A program made the translations under genes and the position numbers. Shown here one piece after another: positions 34,269 through 42,369 of a stretch of DNA of 64,000 nucleotides. The stretch lies in contig NZ_CAMLDC010000013.1 of NCBI RefSeq assembly GCF_946478805.1, forward strand, positions 78,873 through 142,872, written 5' to 3'. Within the stretch, counting starts at the first letter, position 1; every line of letters begins with the position of its first letter. The DNA is from an uncultured Fluviicola sp. (GTDB lineage: Bacteria; Bacteroidota; Bacteroidia; Flavobacteriales; Crocinitomicaceae). The notes under the pieces were generated by a model that ran no database searches, was not told where the DNA came from, and saw nothing but the letters and a program-made list of their open reading frames with translations.

Positions 34269-34386
34269 TGACCTGCTCCTTTTTCTTTCTGATGTCTTGT
34301 TTTTCACAAGAAGTGGTTGCAGCAGAGATGGTTGCAACAGAAACGCCCAACGTGATGGCTTGTAGTAAAGATGATGATAGTTTCAT
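34195..34386 (-). CDS. Cys-rich precursor peptide for the adjacent MNIO enzyme (chryseobasin-like)
   Basis: A 63-residue peptide from the ATG at 34386. A hydrophobic signal-like N-terminus (MKLSSSLLQAITLGVSVAT) with Cys27 is followed by a charged spacer (EKQDIRKKKEQVNDN) and the C-terminal core HCEPCPACGMG with Cys54, Cys57 and Cys60. The CxxCxxCGMG ending resembles the substrate of the Chryseobacterium MNIO enzyme ChrH, as I remember it. Overlap with the maturase gene argues for coupled translation. The mature product and its function are unknown. Confidence 0.82.
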   Translation of the reverse strand: MKLSSSLLQAITLGVSVATISAATTSCEKQDIRKKKEQVNDNRSSGSDSTATHCEPCPACGMG

Positions 34387-34430
34387 GGTTTCGAATTTTT
34401 TCAAAAGGTAAATCTTTCACCCAAAAAGGG

Positions 34431-34438
34431 CAAATTTA
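34431..34438 (-). promoter_or_regulatory. Candidate -7 promoter box of the RiPP operon
   Basis: On the minus strand TAAATTTG matches TAnnTTTG and lies 45 bases upstream of the precursor ATG. No clear -33 TTG is found at the right distance. Confidence 0.25.
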
Positions 34439-34620
34439 TTATTTTAAATGTGCATTTCCTTTACGGAACTGTTCATCGAACAAAATCATAAAATTTCATT
34501 CTCATCTTTTAAATCAGTTTGACCATACTTAATGGATCATGAGAGGATTACCCGACTATTAAGTAACTATAGAGCGCGTTTTACACCAATTTTCAACAAG
34601 AAACTTTCTTTCCATCATCC

Positions 34621-34650
34621 GGAATTCGTAATCGGGAATTCGTAATTTTA
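34621..34650. repeat. Tandem GGAATTCGTAAT motif upstream of the permease gene
   Basis: GGAATTCGTAAT (34621-34632) is followed by CGGGAATTCGTAATTTTA (34633-34650), directly before the ATG at 34655. The same double motif occurs at 52733-52757 just before uvrB, and a single one at 44290-44302. Confidence 0.5.
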
Positions 34651-34654
34651 CAAG

Positions 34655-35998
34655 ATGTTGGAAAGACGATTAGGGCTTGCGCAAGCCACCGCAATAAACA
34701 TGATCGATATGGTCGGGATCGGGCCATTCATCACCCTACCGATGATCATTACGATGATGAACGGGCCTTATTTTCTTTACGCCTGGCTTGCCGGTGCTTT
34801 GCTGTCTTTCGTGGATGCGATGGTGTGGAGTGAACTCGGCGCTGCATTTCCAAAAGCCGGAGGATCTTACAATTTCCTGAAAGAGGCTTATGGTAAGGCG
34901 GGTGGTCTCATGAGTTTTTTATTCGTTTGGCAAACAATGATTCAGGCACCTCTGGTGATTGCCTCCGCAGCTATCGGATTTTCAGCCTATTTCTCTTACC
35001 TCATCCCTTTGAATACCATTGCCGCCAAAGCTGTCAGTGGAAGCGTGGTGATCCTGATCGTACTCTTACTCTATCGGAAAATTGAAACTATCGGGAAGAT
35101 CAGCGTGTTTCTTTGGGTCGGTGTGATTTTCACTATTCTATGGATAGTTGCCGGAGGAATTTCCCACGGGAATTTTTTAGGTCCTGTGAAACACATGAAT
35201 GACGGATTGACAGTAAACTATGCGTTCATTTCTGCTCTTGGTTTTGCCAGTGTCAAAACGGTTTACAGCTACCTGGGATATTACAATGTTTGTCATTTGG
35301 GAGGCGAAATTAAAAATCCGACACGCAATATTCCGCGAAGCATGTTTCTTTCGATAGCCGGAATTTCAATTCTTTACCTGGCGATGAACATCAGTGTTAC
35401 AAGTGTTGTTCCTTGGAATGAAGCCAAAGACAGTGAATTCGTCATCAGCCTGTTCATGGAACGCCTGGCTGGTAGCACAGCAGCGATTATCGTAACCTGT
35501 CTGATCCTTTGGGTAGCTTTTGCCTCTTTATTCTCTGCCACATTGGGTTACAGCCGGATTCCTTACGCAGCAGCAGCGGATGGAGCTTTTTTCAAGGTAT
35601 TTGCCAAATTGCATCCAACCAAACAGTTCCCGCATATTTCCTTGTTATTCCTCGGTGGATTGGGATTTGTTTTCAGTTTATTGTTCCGGCTCAGCGATGT
35701 GATCAGTGCGATTCTCGCCATGCGGATCCTGGTCCAGTTCATCGGACAGGCAATCGGGTTGATCCTGCTTCACAAAGCACGTGGGAAACAGTTTTTCACC
35801 TGGAAAATGCCCCTGTTTCCTCTTCCCGTATATCTTGCTATTATCCTTTGGGCCGGAATCCTGTTTTCTACCGGTTTGAATATGATCTTGGCAGGTATTG
35901 GAGTAATTGCTGCCGGAACCATTGTTTATTTCATTAAGGCCAGGCGAAATGGAGAATGGCCCTTCATCAAAACGGGAAGGGAAACAGAAACCGAATAA
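34655..35998 (+). CDS. APC family amino acid permease
   Basis: A 447-residue polytopic protein with about twelve membrane segments. The first segment has MIDMVGIGPFITLPMII, and the FPKAGGSYNFLKEAYG loop is typical of amino acid/polyamine antiporters and permeases of the APC superfamily. The conserved FGxxxxxS-like stretch and SVKTVYSYLGYYNVCHLGGE fit the sixth segment. Substrate not determinable. Single gene, with the start within five bases of the GAATTCGTAAT repeat. Confidence 0.88.
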   Translation: MLERRLGLAQATAINMIDMVGIGPFITLPMIITMMNGPYFLYAWLAGALLSFVDAMVWSELGAAFPKAGGSYNFLKEAYGKAGGLMSFLFVWQTMIQAPLVIASAAIGFSAYFSYLIPLNTIAAKAVSGSVVILIVLLLYRKIETIGKISVFLWVGVIFTILWIVAGGISHGNFLGPVKHMNDGLTVNYAFISALGFASVKTVYSYLGYYNVCHLGGEIKNPTRNIPRSMFLSIAGISILYLAMNISVTSVVPWNEAKDSEFVISLFMERLAGSTAAIIVTCLILWVAFASLFSATLGYSRIPYAAAADGAFFKVFAKLHPTKQFPHISLLFLGGLGFVFSLLFRLSDVISAILAMRILVQFIGQAIGLILLHKARGKQFFTWKMPLFPLPVYLAIILWAGILFSTGLNMILAGIGVIAAGTIVYFIKARRNGEWPFIKTGRETETE

Positions 35999-36008
35999 AA
36001 TTGAATGT

Positions 36009-36704
36009 TTATTCCACATCAAACGATCCCCGCTCATATTTTTTGGCCAAATTTCCGAACTTCGAGGTACGCTTGATTTCCCGCATGACCAAAATAACCA
36101 ATACGCTTTGTACTGCTGCAAAAAAGCACCATACGGACACTAGGTATGCTTCGTAGAACGCCTGGGTAATAAGCAGTGAAACCACATTCACTGCAGCCAG
36201 GATAATTCCATTTTTCCAGCTGGAAAAGAAAGGAGCCACTACGATTGCGGAGATATATAAAACCCCCGTCACGATTTGCATCAGTTTAAAATCACCGATC
36301 TCATAGGAAATGTGACATCCGTCAATCTGTGCCACAGCCGAATAGAAAAGCAGGCGCCCAGTCAATATGATTGAACACGCAATTCCGGCAAAAAGAAAAT
36401 ACAGGATGATTTTCCGTCGTTTGGGATTCGGTTCGATGAGCAGGAATCCAAGCGGGATAAAGAACGGCCAGATGATCTGCGCGAAAATCAAAAAGGAATA
36501 CTTCGCAACTATATGCCACCTGACGAAATCCGGATCGGATAAAGAAAGCCAGACGAATCCTTCACAAATCTGCTGAATGGCAAAAAATAGTGGGATAACA
36601 GCAAAAACCAAATGAACAGGTTTACGGACCTGACTAACGGAAACGGCTCCGGCAACTGCTAAAACTGCCCCCGCTATAAAACTTGCACTCGCTGAAAAAC
36701 ACAT
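36009..36704 (-). CDS. DUF6629-like polytopic membrane protein
   Basis: A 231-residue protein. The start MCFSASASFIAGAVLAVAG, followed by QQICEGFVWLSL and a total of seven membrane segments, matches the DUF6629 pattern. Members typically begin with M-C-F-S, so the ATG at 36704 is chosen over 36713. The family has no known function. It is convergent with the permease, ten bases away. Confidence 0.7.
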   Translation of the reverse strand: MCFSASASFIAGAVLAVAGAVSVSQVRKPVHLVFAVIPLFFAIQQICEGFVWLSLSDPDFVRWHIVAKYSFLIFAQIIWPFFIPLGFLLIEPNPKRRKIILYFLFAGIACSIILTGRLLFYSAVAQIDGCHISYEIGDFKLMQIVTGVLYISAIVVAPFFSSWKNGIILAAVNVVSLLITQAFYEAYLVSVWCFFAAVQSVLVILVMREIKRTSKFGNLAKKYERGSFDVE

Positions 36705-36913
36705 ACCTATCAATTACATGTTCATTATACGACCACACAAACCCATGTTATGCACGCCGAAAATGGATAGAAGAAATATACCATTAAATCGGATAAAAGA
36801 TCTTTAGCCTGGACATTTTTTAACAATTAAACACTTCTTTTAAAAATCCCACCAAAAAAAATCTCTCTGCTAAGGCGGACCGTTTCTCATTCTGTAGTTA
36901 CTATCTTTATCCC

Positions 36914-37444
36914 ATGAATATTGCTATAACAGGCGCTCACTTGGTTGGAAAAACCACACTTGCAGAGAAACTTCACGCTTCTTTACGCGATTATATCTAC
37001 GTACGCGAACCTTATGTTGAACTGGAAGAAAAAGGATATTCCTTTTCCGGAACACCCATCCTGGAAGATTTTTCAATCCAGTTAGATCATGCAATTGAAA
37101 ACTGTTCCATCGATGAGCCGGATATGATTTTCGACAGATGTCCGCTGGATCTTTTTGCCTACATGTATGTGATAGGCGGAGCCAAAGCTTCTCAAAATTT
37201 CTATACCAAGGTGATGGAAGCCATGGCAGATATCGATCTGCTGGTGTTTGTTCCAATTGAAAACCCGGACCTGATCGGCTGCCCGGAGAGCGAATTTCCG
37301 GAACTCCGGAAAAAAGTGAATGACTTGCTGGAAGAATGGATTGACGATTTTGAGATAGAGATCATCCAGGTTTCGGGAACTTTAGCCGAACGTGAGAACC
37401 AGGTACTACGCAGGTTTTTGGAATTGGAGGGTGGTTTGGACTAA
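36914..37444 (+). CDS. P-loop NTPase (AAA/nucleotide-kinase-like)
   Basis: A 176-residue protein with Walker A GAHLVGKTT at residues 6-14 and a Walker B-like segment MIFDRCPLDLFAYMY, with Asp-Arg-Cys-Pro typical of nucleotide-kinase-like or AAA_28 proteins. The C-terminal half contains LLVFVPIENPDLI and a terminal helix. It may phosphorylate a small substrate or nucleotide; no substrate motif is evident. It is a single gene. Confidence 0.8.
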   Translation: MNIAITGAHLVGKTTLAEKLHASLRDYIYVREPYVELEEKGYSFSGTPILEDFSIQLDHAIENCSIDEPDMIFDRCPLDLFAYMYVIGGAKASQNFYTKVMEAMADIDLLVFVPIENPDLIGCPESEFPELRKKVNDLLEEWIDDFEIEIIQVSGTLAERENQVLRRFLELEGGLD

Positions 37445-37489
37445 CTTCTTAAATTATCTTCATCTTCTATTTTTCGAAGTGCGCACAAA

Positions 37490-38326
37490 TCACTTAAACC
37501 GCACCTCTTCCCCCTTGAACGGCTCCGAAATCCATTCAAGCACTATGGAATTGAACAGGCGCGGATTCAAGGTCGGCATTTTGTGAACTTCTCCGGGAGA
37601 AATACTCAGGTTTGCAGATGGAATGTTCTTGTAGATCCAAAAAGTATGTTCCTCCCGGATTAAATCCCGGTCACAGGACATCACCAAAACAGGAATGGTG
37701 ATTTTCTTCAAATCTTGTGCTGTAATATGTGGTTGAAATTCCATCATACGGTATTTCTGTTGTTCGAGTTTCCAGTTCTTGGTAGTATCCCCTTTCGTCA
37801 GCATCTGATCTGCTTTTGCGCGTTCCTCGTGAATTTCTTTTACTGATTCAGGGAACAAACCATCCGGCTCCGCATTTGCACCGTAAGCGACCAATTGCTT
37901 CATTGATTTGGGATAATGAATGGCCATTAATAATCCGATGATTCCACCATCACTTTTTCCAACTACAGTCACTTTTTCCAGCTTCAGTTCCTTGAGTAAT
38001 TTAGCTAAATCGTCTGCCTGCTGCAGATACGTCAGTGAATCATTCCCCAATTCAGAATTTCCGCGACCACGGCAATCAACAGCAATGACCTGGTATTTCC
38101 TGGAAAAATGAGAGATCTGTGCCGACCAGCCTTTGATCCCGGTGCTGTTTCCATGAATCAGGAGGATCGGTTCACCTTTTCCATAAATCTCATAGTACAG
38201 GTTCACCCCATTGATCTTCATAAACTTACCTACCGCTTTATTCGAGCCATAAGGAACTTCCTGCTTCTGGGAAAGAGCCTGGAAAGAAACAAGTGTTAAA
38301 AGGGAAAGAAAGATAAGCTGTTTCAT
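37490..38326 (-). CDS. Secreted alpha/beta hydrolase
   Basis: A 278-residue protein with a signal peptide (LLTLVSFQALSQ). The alpha/beta hydrolase core has the oxyanion block LLIHGNSTGIKGW, the Asp-Cys-Arg-Gly segment AVDCRGRGNSE and the nucleophile elbow VGKSDGG, in which Ser is flanked by Lys and Asp (G-K-S-D-G). This is an accepted variant. A later VMSCDRDLI and the PGEVHKMP His supply the remaining triad. Substrate unknown. Divergent from the Crp-type regulator gene, 44 bases away. Confidence 0.88.
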   Translation of the reverse strand: MKQLIFLSLLTLVSFQALSQKQEVPYGSNKAVGKFMKINGVNLYYEIYGKGEPILLIHGNSTGIKGWSAQISHFSRKYQVIAVDCRGRGNSELGNDSLTYLQQADDLAKLLKELKLEKVTVVGKSDGGIIGLLMAIHYPKSMKQLVAYGANAEPDGLFPESVKEIHEERAKADQMLTKGDTTKNWKLEQQKYRMMEFQPHITAQDLKKITIPVLVMSCDRDLIREEHTFWIYKNIPSANLSISPGEVHKMPTLNPRLFNSIVLEWISEPFKGEEVRFK

Positions 38327-38370
38327 ATAAATGTAAATTTGAAGTAACTAAAAGTAGTATTTTAGTCTCT

Positions 38371-38949
38371 ATGAATGCGCACGAATTGCTCAAAAAACAC
38401 ATTTCAAAAACAGTTACACTTTCGGATGAGCAATTCGAATACATCTTTTCGCATTTCAAAGAACAACATTTCACTAAAGGACAAACGATCATCTCTGCAG
38501 GTGAAAAAACGAATCAGGAGTATTTTGTAGTGGAAGGATGTCTCAAATCCTTTTATATCAATGAAGAAGTTAAAATGTTCATCCTACAATTCTCCATGCC
38601 TACTTGGTGGGCTTCCGATTTTGAAGCTTTATACAGCGGTGAAAAGGCAAAGATTAATGTGGATTGCATTACGGATGCGACTGTTCTTGCCCTTTCGAAT
38701 GAAGATCGGGAAAAGCTCTGCTCGGAGATCCATGCGATGGAACATTTCTTTCGATGGCGCACAAATAAGGGATATGTTGCGACTCAAAAACGCCTGCTTT
38801 CCTTTATGAATAACGACACGAAACACCGTTACGAAGAATTGTTATCCCTATATCCTCAACTCTACAACCTGGTTCCAAAACAGCTCATTGCAGCATATTT
38901 AGGTGTTTCACGAGAAACGCTGAGTCGTCTGTACAACTCAGAAAAGTGA
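38371..38949 (+). CDS. Crp/Fnr family transcriptional regulator
   Basis: A 192-residue regulator. The N-terminal cNMP-binding beta barrel has FTKGQTIISAGEKTNQEYFV, GCLKSFY and ALSNEDREKLC. The C-terminal HTH reads PKQLIAAYLGVSRETLSRLY. There are no cysteines arranged for a 4Fe-4S cluster of the Fnr type. It is the first gene of a plus-strand cluster with YceI, tautomerase, NTF2-like and nitronate monooxygenase genes, which it may regulate. Confidence 0.9.
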   Translation: MNAHELLKKHISKTVTLSDEQFEYIFSHFKEQHFTKGQTIISAGEKTNQEYFVVEGCLKSFYINEEVKMFILQFSMPTWWASDFEALYSGEKAKINVDCITDATVLALSNEDREKLCSEIHAMEHFFRWRTNKGYVATQKRLLSFMNNDTKHRYEELLSLYPQLYNLVPKQLIAAYLGVSRETLSRLYNSEK

Positions 38950-39052
38950 TCTGAATCACATTTCCAGGCCCGTTTTCCGATTGTGACATAGGTCACACAA
39001 TCGTGCCCGATTTCCTCCTCAACTTTGTGTTATTAATTCAAAAACAAATAAC

Positions 39053-39580
39053 ATGAAAACACAATTTGAAATCAATGCTGCAAAAAGCAAAGTGGAATGG
39101 GTCGGAAGAAAAGTAACCGGTGCCCACAATGGAACAATTGACCTGAAATCAGGGGAATTGCAATTCGACGGAAACACCCTGAATGGTGGACGTTTCGTAA
39201 TCGACACAAGATCCATCAAGATTATAGACATTACTGACCCCGAAACCAATGCACAATTCGCCGGACATCTCGCTTCGGATGATTTTTTCAGCTCGGAGCA
39301 ATTTCCTGAAGCAAGCTTGGAAGTGATACAAGTTGAACCACGCGAAAACGGATCTTATCATGTAACAGGAGATTTGACAATCAAAGGGATCACACATCCG
39401 ACTAATTTTGACATGCAGGTAAGTCATTCTGGTGACACTGCTCATGCATCAGGAAAAATAACTATCGACCGCACAAAATACGGTATCCGTTTCCGTTCCG
39501 GGAATTTCTTCACCAACCTGGGAGACAACCTGATTTACAACAATTTTGATTTGAATTTCAACCTCACAGCCCAGGCTTAA
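39053..39580 (+). CDS. YceI family protein
   Basis: A 175-residue lipocalin-like protein. FEINAAKSKVEWVGRKVTGA, the HNGTIDLKSGELQFDGN stretch, TRSIKIIDITDPETNA, the HLASDDFFSSEQFPEA block and the terminal FRSGNFFTNLGDNLIYNNFD match YceI, which binds polyisoprenoid chains. There is no clear signal peptide, so it appears to be cytoplasmic. It is followed by a tautomerase gene after 11 bases, suggesting co-transcription. Confidence 0.93.
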   Translation: MKTQFEINAAKSKVEWVGRKVTGAHNGTIDLKSGELQFDGNTLNGGRFVIDTRSIKIIDITDPETNAQFAGHLASDDFFSSEQFPEASLEVIQVEPRENGSYHVTGDLTIKGITHPTNFDMQVSHSGDTAHASGKITIDRTKYGIRFRSGNFFTNLGDNLIYNNFDLNFNLTAQA

Positions 39581-39591
39581 TCTGAACAGTC

Positions 39592-39810
39592 ATGCCGGTC
39601 ATCAATATAGAACTAACGCGTGAAGGCGTTACCCGTGAACAAAAACGAGCACTCATTCAACAGGTAAGCGATGTCGTTACAAACATCCTGAATAAAGATC
39701 CGAATCTCACCCATGTAGTGATTCGAGAAATCGATACCGATAACTGGGGTTATGGAGGAGAACAAGTCTCTGTGCTACGGGAACAGGGAATTACCGCCGA
39801 CAAAAAATAG
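39592..39810 (+). CDS. 4-Oxalocrotonate tautomerase family protein
   Basis: A 72-residue enzyme. The start MPVINIELTREGVTREQK exposes the catalytic Pro1 after Met removal. The rest (LIQQVSDVVTNILNKDP, THVVIREIDTDNWGYGG) is the usual beta-alpha-beta fold. Substrate unknown. The gene lies 11 bases downstream of the YceI gene. Confidence 0.9.
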   Translation: MPVINIELTREGVTREQKRALIQQVSDVVTNILNKDPNLTHVVIREIDTDNWGYGGEQVSVLREQGITADKK

Positions 39811-39846
39811 TCACATGAAATTAATACTAATCATATGGGCATTTTG

Positions 39847-39878
39847 TTTCAGGGACGTGGCGCCTCACGTCTCTGAAA
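39847..39878. repeat. REP-like intergenic hairpin
   Basis: TTTCAGGGACGTG pairs with CACGTCTCTGAAA (one G-U) around a GCGCCT loop. It is a compact, GC-rich palindrome in an AT-rich intergenic region, typical of REP-like mobile hairpins. It sits between the tautomerase and NTF2-like genes and may also limit read-through. Confidence 0.55.
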
Positions 39879-39907
39879 TACCCAAACAACAACTAAAATT
39901 TACAACC

Positions 39908-40282
39908 ATGGAAACAATAAATAACAAAGAGGCCATTACAGCAGTAATCAATCAATACTTTAAAGGAATCCAATTTGGCGACACCGTTCTGTTGGGTCAA
40001 ACCTTCCACAAAGACGCACTTCTTTTCGGAGATGTCAATGGCGTAGATTATGCCAAGACCCGGAATGAGTATCTGAGTGGTGTCGCAAATCGAGTAAGTC
40101 CGAATGATTCGGGTCAACCCTTTGACACAGAAATTCGTTCAATAGATGTAATCAATTCAATAGCAATCGCTAAATTACATGTAAAAATGTATGCCTTCAA
40201 TTACTACAACTTTCTAACACTCCATGAAGTGGGTGGAAAATGGCTGATCGTTAATAAAACCCTCACCAACGTAACTGATTAA
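39908..40282 (+). CDS. NTF2-like / putative lumazine-binding-type protein
   Basis: A longer open frame begins at 39752 but crosses the hairpin at 39847-39878. The ATG at 39908 (METINNKEAITAVINQYFKG) gives 124 residues. The pattern AVINQYFKGIQFGDTVLLGQ, then TFHKDALLFG, VNSIAIAKLHVKMYAF and the terminal WLIVNKTLTN matches the NTF2-like/SnoaL-like fold of small ligand-binding proteins. Function unknown. The nitronate monooxygenase gene follows after 18 bases. Confidence 0.8.
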   Translation: METINNKEAITAVINQYFKGIQFGDTVLLGQTFHKDALLFGDVNGVDYAKTRNEYLSGVANRVSPNDSGQPFDTEIRSIDVINSIAIAKLHVKMYAFNYYNFLTLHEVGGKWLIVNKTLTNVTD

Positions 40283-40300
40283 TTATTTAAATTCATTAGT

Positions 40301-41371
40301 ATGTGGTACAAGACAAAAGCAACGGAATTGATGGGAATTAAATATCCCATTTTGCAAGGACCATTCGGAGGTGGTTTATCGACACCCGAATTGGTCTCGA
40401 CTGTTTCAAACCTTGGTGGTTTAGGAGGTTACGGTGCCTATAGCATTTCCCCGGAAGAAATCTACGGAATTGATAAACGCATCAAAAAACTCACGGACAA
40501 ACCGTACAATTTGAATCTATGGGTTTCAGATACGGACGCAAAGAATGGAAGTGTCAGCGACGAACAATTTGAACGAACCAAAACCTTATTCAAACCCTAT
40601 TTCGATGAACTTGGTGTGGAACTTCCCCCAAAGCCCGATTTCAAAACCCGATTCGAAAACCAGGTTCAGGTTATTTTGGACGTTAGACCCAAAGTCTTCA
40701 GTTTTGTATTCGGAATTCCTTCTCAGGACATTTTGGAAGAAGCACGAAAAAGGGGAATCCTATTGGTTGGCAATGCAACTACGTTGGACGAAGCCATTGC
40801 GCTTGAAAATGCGGGTGTCGATGCCATTGTAGCATCCGGATTTGAAGCTGGCGGTCATCGCCCCTCTTTTTTGGAACCGGCAGAATTATCGACCACCGGA
40901 AGTTTTGTATTGACTCAATTGATCCGGGAAAAAGTGAAACTTCCCGTCATTACAGCGGGTGGAATTGCCAATGGAAAAGGAATCGCTGCAGCTTTCGCTT
41001 TAGGTGCAGATGCGGTACAGATCGGAACCGCTTTTTTGGCAACGGAAGAATCGGGAGCTTTGCCGGAACATCGCGCAGCCTTATTTTCAGACGCAGCGAA
41101 ACAAACCATTTTGACACGAGCTTATACCGGAAGACTGGGAAGAGGAATCACTACTCAGCTTGCAAAAGAAGTAATGGGAAACGAAACGGATATTCTTCCT
41201 TTCCCGCTTCAGACAGCTTTCATGTCGTCGTTACGCAAAGCCGCTTTAGCAAAAGACAAGCACGAACTGGTCTTATTTTGGAGTGGCCAGATTGCGCCGA
41301 TCCTTAAACACAGGAAAGCGGACGAATTGATACGATCTTTGATTGAAGAAACCCAAAAACTGATGGAGTGA
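40301..41371 (+). CDS. Nitronate monooxygenase family flavoprotein
   Basis: A 356-residue FMN-dependent enzyme of the NMO/2-nitropropane dioxygenase family. The N-terminal block YPILQGPFGGGLSTPELVST, then GGLGGYGA, VDAIVASGFEAGGHRPSF with the family His, and ITAGGIANGKGIAAAFALGA, then DAVQIGTAFLATEES for phosphate binding, are present. It detoxifies alkyl nitronates or acts as a related NAD(P)H:flavin oxidoreductase. Last gene of the cluster that begins with the Crp/Fnr regulator. Confidence 0.92.
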   Translation: MWYKTKATELMGIKYPILQGPFGGGLSTPELVSTVSNLGGLGGYGAYSISPEEIYGIDKRIKKLTDKPYNLNLWVSDTDAKNGSVSDEQFERTKTLFKPYFDELGVELPPKPDFKTRFENQVQVILDVRPKVFSFVFGIPSQDILEEARKRGILLVGNATTLDEAIALENAGVDAIVASGFEAGGHRPSFLEPAELSTTGSFVLTQLIREKVKLPVITAGGIANGKGIAAAFALGADAVQIGTAFLATEESGALPEHRAALFSDAAKQTILTRAYTGRLGRGITTQLAKEVMGNETDILPFPLQTAFMSSLRKAALAKDKHELVLFWSGQIAPILKHRKADELIRSLIEETQKLME

Positions 41372-41384
41372 GCTTATTTCCAGA

Positions 41385-41888
41385 TCAATCGCAATAATCT
41401 TTCACCCCATCTTTTGAAATATACAAGCGATTGATCTTTCCTTTTTTATAGTAATTTCCCAATTCAGCCGTTGCAACAATACTCGAAGCAAAAGTACTTT
41501 CGTTAAAAACAACTAAAGGAACCCCTGTTTTCTTTACAAGAAATAGTCTGAAACTGTTTTGATTCAACTCATAGCTCTCGTATTTCACATGCAGGGTTTT
41601 ATCAAATTCCTGTTTACAATTGATTCCCGAAACATCTGTATTTACGTACACAAAATTAGGCTTGAATCCTTCGCTTGAGGTTGGAAGCTTACAAATAATC
41701 TGATGCTGTTCAGGATCATAAATTCCCTTTTCAAAATAGACTTGAAGACTTTCTTCAGAAACATCCATATACATTTCGAAAACAGCTTCATTACTCATCA
41801 CATGATTGCTTTTATACCAACCAAAAATGCGCAGACCTAACCAGATTGATCCAACAATAACCAGTAAGACAATTATATTTCTCTTCAT
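41385..41888 (-). CDS. Hypothetical membrane-anchored protein
   Basis: A 167-residue protein with one N-terminal hydrophobic segment (residues 4-22, IIVLLVIVGSIWLGLRIFGW). The rest is probably periplasmic and beta-rich, with three cysteines (HQIICKLPTS, VSGINCKQEF, VKDYCD). No family recognised. It is convergent with the nitronate monooxygenase gene, 13 bases away. Confidence 0.65.
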   Translation of the reverse strand: MKRNIIVLLVIVGSIWLGLRIFGWYKSNHVMSNEAVFEMYMDVSEESLQVYFEKGIYDPEQHQIICKLPTSSEGFKPNFVYVNTDVSGINCKQEFDKTLHVKYESYELNQNSFRLFLVKKTGVPLVVFNESTFASSIVATAELGNYYKKGKINRLYISKDGVKDYCD

Positions 41889-41980
41889 ACAAGCTCAAAA
41901 TTAGTTCTAAAAATAATCGAATAATTCCAAGTCTTATGGAAATAGATGAACCCAGACATCTCTATGCAAAACAATTGCTT

Positions 41981-42301
41981 ATGAAAACCATTTTGTATTC
42001 CGTTCTATTCTTGTTGACAATAACCAATTCCTTTACCCAAACTTCCGTTTCCGATACCGCAATCCATGTAAGAGGGCAAGCTGATTTCTACATTGACGGA
42101 ATAAAAGTTCGCGGTTCCAGACTGCTTCCCAAAACAGCTACGGAAGAAGTATCGGTAATTACTGGAGGGCTTCCGGTCAATTATGGAGATTCTTACTGTG
42201 GATGTATTATCCGAATCAATTGTCCTCCAAAGACTGCAGTTCCTACGGTTGGTCCCAAAATAATGGTTTCGGACAAAGAACAAAAAATGGCGACAGAATA
42301 A
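41981..42301 (+). CDS. Small secreted protein resembling an isolated TonB-receptor plug segment
   Basis: A 106-residue protein from the ATG at 41981; an upstream ATG at 41936 would add a charged leader ahead of the signal peptide. A signal peptide (LYSVLFLLTITNSFTQ) is followed by ADFYIDGIKVRGSRLLP and EEVSVITGGLPVNYGD, then SYCGCIIRINCP. The latter blocks are like the middle of the plug domain of TonB-dependent receptors (VxVITGGxPxxYGD). There is no beta-barrel, so this is a stand-alone plug-like piece. It could be a decayed receptor or a small regulator. Confidence 0.65.
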   Translation: MKTILYSVLFLLTITNSFTQTSVSDTAIHVRGQADFYIDGIKVRGSRLLPKTATEEVSVITGGLPVNYGDSYCGCIIRINCPPKTAVPTVGPKIMVSDKEQKMATE

Positions 42302-42369
42302 GGTATTGAAGGGATTCATTGGCAGATTCCTTATATTAGCTGAATAAACATTCCTAAATCAATCAAGAA

